DNA from: Ophiothrix spiculata
Taxonomy: Eukaryota > Echinodermata > Ophiuroidea > Amphilepidida > Ophiotrichidae
Reading direction: 5' to 3' (one strand)
Length of the DNA stretch: 20,098 nt
NCBI GenBank assembly: GCA_000969725.1
Contig: JXSR01S008733.1
Part shown: one piece after another, positions 17,001 through 20,098 of the stretch
How the letters are laid out: the number at the start of each line of letters is the position of its first letter
Numbering within the stretch: position 1 is the first letter of the stretch
The notes under the pieces: model-generated
The model's database searches: none
Told to the model about the DNA's origin: nothing
What the model saw: the letters and a program-made list of their open reading frames with translations, nothing else
Translations under genes and position numbers: made by a program

Positions 17001-17686
17001 TGTTCAATTAGAAAAACAAATTGTTTATCATCCGGAGAAGAAAAATTCGTATCTGAAAAACAGAGTAATATCATGATAAACTACATTTTGCTGAATTTAT
17101 TATAATAAACTCTCTTTTCCTCCAGGGAATAAGAAAAAAAAATCAGTTCATCTGAGAAAATTAGTTGATCATGATACACTCAGTGTATTTACGCCAATTA
17201 AAAAAGTAGAAAAAAAACCGTCTTTTTTAGCATTCCGCTTTAAATTTGTATGTCCTAGAATAATGCTAAAAATAATACTTAAAGGATAATAAAATGCTTA
17301 AATGAGTTGAAATCAAGCTTCATGAGGCCCTACAACCATATATACCTACCTGTAGTTATTAATGGATACAATTTGGTAGCTGAAGGAGCCCAATTGATGA
17401 TATTGTCGTCCTCTAAAACTTGCCGCATCACCGGATCAAACATCTCCTTCTCCACAAACTGTTTCAGCTCTGGTGGTAGTTTCTTCCAATGTGGAGGCAT
17501 CAGTGTGGTCAGTATGGAAAAGTTTTGTAAGAAACTTGGTAAAGATAATCTTGAATCTTGTGTAACATCATTCTCTACGCTCCTACGAATGTGCTGATTT
17601 TTTTGCGGATCTGAGTCAGCGATTTTGTTTGGTAAACGAAGCGGTGACCGCTCTTCAGCTTGCGCTGCTCCATCGTGAGGTGCCAT
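7349..17686 (-). CDS. TNFAIP3: A20-like OTU deubiquitinase with nine A20 zinc fingers (five coding exons)
   Basis: Joining minus-strand segments 17686-17350, 16406-16216, 13440-11283, 10041-9958 and 8058-7349 gives 3480 nt, or 1159 residues plus TAG. All four introns start GT and end AG, and phases agree (1, 0, 1, 1). The OTU domain covers about residues 65-330 with Cys117 in DGNCLLHA, His270 in MHFVPLV and Asp84 in EMFDPV. C-terminal to it is the A20-specific stretch VHFLT...DYLVIEEIP...YFQLVESHY, which separates A20 from the related Cezanne/OTUD7 family. Nine Cys4 A20-type fingers begin at residues 460, 500, 587, 651, 745, 843, 919, 1031 and 1125. Human A20 is 790 residues with seven fingers, so this protein is longer, mostly in Pro/Gln/Ser-rich linkers and extra fingers. 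Family knowledge: A20 removes and edits ubiquitin chains on RIPK1/TRAF-type partners in the cytoplasm and restrains NF-kB signalling. The exon model is my own reading of splice consensus without transcript support. Confidence 0.9.
8288..8352 (+). pseudogene. Second, more decayed tRNA-like sequence
   Basis: TGGCCATGCAGTTAAG at 8295 and GGTTTTAGCCC at 8339-8349 correspond to boxes A and B of the sequence at 9205-9287, and GGGACTCGCAA resembles its anticodon region. The box spacing is about 9 bp shorter. The similarity suggests a diverged SINE of the same general type; no body or tail could be delimited. Confidence 0.35.
9051..9567. mobile_element. 517-bp segment with 21-bp inverted ends enclosing a tRNA-like sequence
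   Basis: ATTGCAATGGCTAGA begins at 9051 and its complement ends at 9567; including the adjoining GGAGG the match is about 21 bp with one mismatch. Beyond that the arms share only TATGACGT-like patches. A tRNA-like segment lies inside on the minus strand. It may be a DNA transposon relic carrying an inserted SINE. Confidence 0.5.
9205..9287 (-). pseudogene. Decayed tRNA-Ser-like sequence, probable SINE head
   Basis: On the minus strand TGGCCGAGTGG (box A, 9279-9269) and GGTTCGAGACC (box B, 9226-9216) match class II tRNA internal promoters. The order D-arm, anticodon region (GGACTCGTAA) and a long variable arm suits tRNA-Ser. The anticodon stem has mismatches, the loop reads CGT where CGA would suit serine, and the two acceptor strands do not pair. 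It is therefore not a functional tRNA and is best read as a tRNA pseudogene or the promoter part of a SINE. Confidence 0.6.
9958..10041 (-). CDS. TNFAIP3: A20-like gene, coding exon 4 (small exon, first half of zinc finger 7)
   Basis: An 84-nt exon between TTTCCCAG|CT and GGAG|GTAAGA. It finishes Ala896 and encodes residues 897-923, a basic Pro/Arg-rich linker ending LKCQARG. Cys919 is the first cysteine of finger 7, whose other three lie in exon 5. The length is a multiple of three and both flanking introns are phase 1, so skipping it would keep frame but remove this cysteine. Read-through past the donor would add about 39 residues and then stop at 9842. Support is the two strong splice sites, the exact phase fit and similarity of KCQA...CSTCFK to human finger 3. 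Confidence 0.8.
10184..10386. mobile_element. MITE with AGGGCTAGAAATT terminal inverted repeats
   Basis: Perfect 13-bp inverted ends, AGGGCTAGAAATT at 10185-10197 and its complement at 10373-10385. Including one more base on each side, the right end reads ...CCCTG and the left end T in place of C. Flanks share AAAGG (10179-10183 and 10387-10391), a likely 5-bp duplication. The interior is built of alternating GAATCC and GATTCT motifs that can fold on themselves. It sits in intron 3 of the A20-like gene. Confidence 0.75.
10864..11215. mobile_element. Possible MITE with 14-bp AAGGTGTAGGTTCC inverted ends
   Basis: AAGGTGTAGGTTCC at 10864-10877 has an exact complement at 11202-11215. Internally GGGGATGAG appears twice (about 11003 and 11185). 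No target duplication was recognised, so it could be a relic or a chance long palindrome, although a perfect 14-bp match at this spacing is unlikely by chance. Confidence 0.55.
11229..11276. repeat. AATC/GATC simple repeat next to an exon donor
   Basis: Two AATC-repeat blocks flank CGACGATCGATC, ending within a few bases of the exon 3 donor. It is a simple sequence repeat with some palindromic character. Confidence 0.7.
11283..13440 (-). CDS. TNFAIP3: A20-like gene, coding exon 3 (rest of OTU domain and zinc fingers 1-6)
   Basis: Residues 177-895 plus one base of codon 896, in one 2158-nt exon. The acceptor is TTTTTCAG|GAA and the donor CAAG|GTAAGG. It begins EWRSEWEMVIKMAS and includes YESLEEFHVFMLANILRRP, YLPLKW and the catalytic His270. 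The OTU tail ends near residue 370. Six Cys4 fingers follow, with cysteines at 460/465/477/480, 500/505/516/519, 587/592/604/607, 651/656/668/671, 745/750/760/763 and 843/848/860/863. Finger 1 (CPYYRS...CHEC) resembles human finger 1. Fingers 2 and 5 have short middle spacers (10 and 9 residues rather than 11). Linkers are rich in Pro, Gln, Ser and Ala. Human A20 also places most fingers in one large exon, which supports orthology. Confidence 0.93.
14366..15010 (+). repeat. Degenerate minisatellite, GGACTAG-AGCT units
   Basis: Excluding the inserted MITE, about eight units of the form ACTAGYRAGCTNTTTTTGAAA-(T)GG follow one another from about 14807 to 15010, spaced 16-40 bp apart. Shorter GGTCCG and ACTAGTCCG units stand before the MITE from about 14370. 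Units differ strongly, mainly in the length of the T-run, but keep ACTAG and AGC(T). Confidence 0.6.
14419..14771. mobile_element. MITE with 28-bp inverted ends, inserted into a repeat tract of intron 2
   Basis: Left end 14419-14446 begins ACACCATGCGAAAAGTCG; right end 14744-14771 is its complement with one mismatch over 28 bp. The right end may extend outward into TGAACTGGG. Internal GTTCACACTAGT copies at about 14600 and 14721 and a direct repeat of GGTCGTCATCGATTT (14453 copy next to the left end) give it a modular look. The interruption of GGACTAG-type repeat units on both sides marks it as a later insertion. No transposase is encoded. Confidence 0.75.
15771..16109 (+). repeat. Six irregularly spaced GTCTCAGATAGGGTATC motifs
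   Basis: Copies start at about 15771, 15801, 15979, 16011, 16048 and 16091. The core GATAGGGTATC or CATAGGG is retained in most. Spacing varies from about 30 to 180 bp, so this is a dispersed or eroded tandem array in intron 2. Confidence 0.6.
16216..16406 (-). CDS. TNFAIP3: A20-like gene, coding exon 2 (catalytic cysteine loop)
   Basis: Residues 113-176. The acceptor is CTCATAG|GG and the donor ATG|GTATGT. The exon opens with the rest of Gly113 and then DGNCLLHAVSLAMWG, the OTU cysteine box with nucleophile Cys117. It continues through a charged helix (SRRRWQKERKKLDER) and ends in GLRYNTM, equivalent to GLCYDTR in human A20. The 191-nt length keeps phase from exon 1 (phase 1) to exon 3 (phase 0). 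The distance from Asp84 to Cys117 is 33 residues, the same as in human A20. Confidence 0.92.
16407..17349 (-). other. Intron 1 of the A20-like gene
   Basis: A 943-bp phase-1 intron. It contains a G-rich plus-strand tract near 16510-16560, an A-run at 16850-16859 and scattered ATCATGAT-type small palindromes around 16960-17180. No gene or well-defined mobile element is visible. A 65-codon plus-strand open frame at 16632-16829 has a hydrophobic segment but no recognised similarity and I treat it as chance. Confidence 0.8.
16510..16528 (+). repeat. Canonical G-quadruplex motif in intron 1
   Basis: GGGG-TTA-GGGG-A-GGG-T-GGG meets the four-tract rule with loops of 3, 1 and 1. It is on the template strand of the A20-like gene. 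Further G-runs follow to 16560. Confidence 0.65.
17350..17686 (-). CDS. TNFAIP3: A20-like gene, coding exon 1 (N-terminus to start of OTU domain)
   Basis: This exon encodes residues 1-112 plus the first base of codon 113. About 60 polar residues precede the OTU domain, which starts near PPHWKKLPPELKQF. Asp84 (EMFDPVMRQV) aligns with human Asp70 of the catalytic triad, and the exon ends in LYPLITT, which in OTU proteases of this family runs into the GDGNC catalytic loop. The donor reads ACAG|GTAGGT at 17350/17349. The chosen ATG lies in a strong initiation context (ACCATGG), and an in-frame TAA sits 21 nt upstream (17707-17705), so no longer start is possible within this exon. Introns interrupting the Gly codon before the active-site Cys make the exon easy to place. 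Confidence 0.9.
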
Positions 17687-17716
17687 GGTAACGGGTAGTA
17701 AGGATTATAATCTGCA
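17684..17716 (-). promoter_or_regulatory. Probable 5'UTR splice acceptor and initiation site of the A20-like gene
   Basis: Reading the minus strand, TTGTCATTGCAG ends at 17712 and would open an exon at 17711 with 25 nt of leader before the ATG at 17686. This suggests a separate non-coding first exon upstream, as in vertebrate A20. Possible donors with GTAAGT on the minus strand lie at 18072-18077, 18009-18014 and 18825-18830, and I cannot choose between them. The ATG is in ACCATGG context. Confidence 0.5.
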
Positions 17717-18394
17717 ATGACAAATAATAGCCCATATTCAGAAAGATAAGATCCTGGATAAGACATTCCTAACAAGTAAAAGCTCTGTAAGTAAAAGAAA
17801 AATCTGGATAAGTAACAGATCAAGCATTTAGTGATTGCTAAAATATGAAAATATGTATTCAAAATCTTTGTTTTTGACTAAATAACACTTGCTATTAGTC
17901 CTTCAAAGCATTTCTAGAGAAAATTTGCCATTTGTTTTTGCATTTACAGTAATAAAAAATTTCCTAACAAAGGGGAGTAGTCCTTGGACCCGCAAGCACT
18001 TTTGAGGCCACTTACATGGCATCATGGATACTAAGCAAGACTAGACTTCAAAATTTGAGGTACCAGCAGCTACTTACAGAAAATGATGAACCAATCATCC
18101 TTTGTTGTTATCCAAATCAAATCAAACAACTTTGAGGAAGTGATGAGAGTGAACCCAGAGAATTAACTCATCAGTACACAATGATCCTGGATTTACAAAC
18201 CATGTGTTGTTCTTTTTAACACAGCAAAAAGTAAAACTTTGTCCATCTTAGTAAAACAACAAGCTCTACAAAAGAGTTCTTGAAAAAAATCTCCAGTAAA
18301 TGCTAATTTTATTCATATCCTTTCAAAAAGTATTGACAGCTCCTTTAAGGTTTTAGAGCTAGCACTTATTTGACAAGATACTTTGAATTTACTT

Positions 18395-18779
18395 AGGCAA
18401 AATAAAATTAATGGTTTGTCTCAAAGCTCCCGCGCGCATATGTTTTATCGCCCGCATTAGTTTCCCTCAAAATCCTAAAAATGGATTTGTTTGCCCCTTT
18501 TTTTTATTTTTTTTTCACCAAAACTGTGAAAAAACAAATGACGACAATGGTTAATTTATTTTATTTGATTCTTTATTCTGTTTTTGAGTTCTAAAAAAGC
18601 CATCATGTAAATATATGAGGGGGTACATATGGAACTCTTGTAAAATAGCACTCAGGACTTCTGTAACACACAAAAAAAAATCTAAAAAAAGAAAAAAAAC
18701 TTTCAAAAAAAAACCGCATTTCGCATTAGTTTTTCAAGAGAGGAGAGCTTTGAGACAAACTATTTATTTTATTTAGCCT
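18395..18779. mobile_element. Fold-back MITE upstream of the A20-like gene
   Basis: Terminal arms 18395-18429 and 18745-18779 are inverted copies with 3 mismatches in 35 bp, including a perfect 16-bp core GTTTGTCTCAAAGCTC. The interior has a CpG-rich patch after the left arm (CCCGCGCGCATATG), a matching CGCATT region on the right, and long A- and T-runs. No clear target duplication or coding capacity was found. Confidence 0.7.
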
Positions 18780-19048
18780 TACTAGTTTTTGATTATTTTT
18801 TTGCCTAAAGATTCAAGTAAAAACTTACTGAACACAGTAAAAGGTTAGTGCAAGCAATTGCTTGTTTCGCATAATTGACAGTTATTAACACTTGTTTGAA
18901 TCAAGACATGACAGGAATCTAAACAAACAAGAAATCAGATCATTATTTTTAAAAATTTTAACAACATTATTTTCTTATCTTCCTGGCTTAGAGATAAGAG
19001 CATTTCTCTTTTACTAAAATTCCTGCTTATTGATTTTATTCTTTAGGG

Positions 19049-19210
19049 CAGGGGTTCTCAATTAAATTTGTTGGCGGGCCATTAAGGACAAATGTAAGTT
19101 CAAAAATACGTCTTGGAAGGCCAAATAAAGATGATTTTCAGTGATTTTCCTATATATCGAAGGGCCAAACAAAAGTAGTTTGCCCGCGGCCCGCTATTTG
19201 AGAAGGCCTG
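19049..19210. mobile_element. hAT-like MITE with perfect 8-bp target duplication
   Basis: The 162-bp element starts CAGGGGTTCTCAA and ends TTGAGAAGGCCTG, imperfect inverted ends, with GC-rich GGCGGGCC and GCGGCCCGC just inside. Both flanks are CTTTAGGG (19041-19048 and 19211-19218), an exact 8-bp duplication characteristic of hAT transposition. The termini resemble those of Charlie-type hAT elements. No transposase is present, so it is non-autonomous. Confidence 0.9.
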
Positions 19211-19439
19211 CTTTAGGGTGATAACATATCAGTCAAGAACTCATTTTGGTAGGCATTGTAGATGACACCAAGTTTTAATTGAGAATTTGATTAATTTGAT
19301 TGATATCCAATATGTGTAGGCTAAATTAATGTTAAGCCCTGATAAAAATCAATTTCTTATAATTCTAAAATGTTATTCTTTAAAGTAATTGGCCACTCTT
19401 TCATTGTCGACAGACCATTCTTCTGAGATGCAAGATAAC

Positions 19440-20010
19440 AACACAATTAATAAAATTAAAACAATATACATTGATCACAAAACAAAATAAATAAATTAAA
19501 TAATTAATAAATAGATAAATAAATAAATTAATTAAATAAATAAGTAAATTAAAATAATAAATAAATAAATGAATAAATATATTTTTTTAAATAAATAAGT
19601 AAATAAAAGAATATTATAAAAAGACTATGATTAAGTTTAACAACGTGTGATATTCAGACAAATGATTGAAATGAAATTTAAATAAACAAGTTTATGAAAT
19701 GATAGAAAAATGAAATAAAAAAAAGTTTATGAAATGAATGGGCCCTATGAAAGAAAAAATGAAAAAAAAAATAGATAAATGAATTAATAAAGAATAAATA
19801 AACAAATAAGAAATAAATAAATTTAAGTTTAGCGTGTGATGTTCAGACAAATGATTGAAATGAAATTCAAACGAGTTCAAGAAATGAAAGAGACAGAAAG
19901 AAATGGGCCCCATGAAAGAAAAAAATGAACAGAAATAAACAGATAAATGAATTCATGAAAAATAAATAAAAAAATAAGAAATAAATAAAAGATTATATAA
20001 AATGATTTTG
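19440..20010 (+). repeat. TAAA-rich simple repeat with an embedded 192-bp direct duplication
   Basis: AAATAAATAAAT-type sequence dominates. Within it TTAAGTTTA...GTGTGAT-TTCAGACAAATGATTGAAATG recurs at 19631 and 19823, and GGGCCC-ATGAAAGAAAAAA recurs at about 19741 and 19904. Two similar units of roughly 190 bp therefore stand in tandem. Confidence 0.7.
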
Positions 20011-20098
20011 GCCCGTATTCCAGAAAGATGTTTAGCTAAACCATTGTTTAACTGAGCATCAACTGTCCAGGAATGATACGCATCATTGCAGCTTTCAA

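Larger units (their letters stand above)
17717..20098. other. Upstream non-coding region of the A20-like gene
   Basis: Contains the fold-back element at 18395-18779, the hAT-like MITE at 19049-19210 and the AT-rich repeat at the right edge. I find no convincing NF-kB decamer, TATA box or CpG-rich promoter, so the true first exon and promoter may lie beyond the window or be hidden in this AT-rich DNA. Confidence 0.5.

Noticed and set aside
1-20098. A wholly undescribed multi-gene system
   Set aside because: Only one host gene with convincing coding signal is present. The remaining structure is explained as transposons, fold-back elements and simple repeats.

Overview
The window comes from an AT-rich, intron-bearing animal genome. 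Its one recognisable host gene is a metazoan A20 (TNFAIP3) family deubiquitinase, and its non-coding DNA is full of short inverted-repeat DNA transposons (MITEs), tRNA-derived SINE-like pieces, one LINE remnant and simple repeats. This mix suggests a marine invertebrate, possibly a deuterostome such as an echinoderm or hemichordate. That placement is an inference from repeat style and protein divergence, not something the sequence proves. I see no bacterial-type operon, CRISPR array or rRNA gene.

The A20-like gene lies on the minus strand, from an ATG at 17686 to a TAG at 7351-7349. Five coding exons (17686-17350, 16406-16216, 13440-11283, 10041-9958, 8058-7349) join at GT/AG junctions with matching phases. 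They total 3480 nt, which is 1159 codons plus the stop. Exons 1 to 3 encode the OTU protease domain. Its triad Asp84/Cys117/His270 has the same spacing as human Asp70/Cys103/His256. Exons 3 to 5 encode nine A20-type zinc fingers joined by long, low-complexity linkers; vertebrate A20 has seven. By family knowledge, such a protein edits and binds ubiquitin chains on NF-kB pathway proteins and damps inflammatory signalling.

Region by region: 1-520 holds a degenerate tandem dimer and a G-rich run, interrupted by a 299-bp MITE (520-818). 819-2428 is AT-rich with nothing recognised. 2429-3590 is a 5'-truncated LINE with reverse transcriptase remains. 3600-6850 carries several fold-back elements. 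6856-7348 is the likely 3'UTR of the A20 gene and contains a 179-bp fold-back element. Introns 4 and 3 contain terminal-inverted-repeat elements and tRNA-like pieces. Intron 2 contains two unusual degenerate tandem-repeat tracts, one split by a MITE. 17717-20098 is upstream DNA with a fold-back element, a hAT-like MITE with a perfect 8-bp target duplication, and a TAAA-rich satellite-like tract at the right edge.

I did not find a wholly new biological system. The points most worth following are the enlarged and rearranged zinc-finger array of the A20 homologue, the fold-back element in its probable 3'UTR, and two different MITEs that share CAGGGYTAG ends and apparent 5-bp target duplications.
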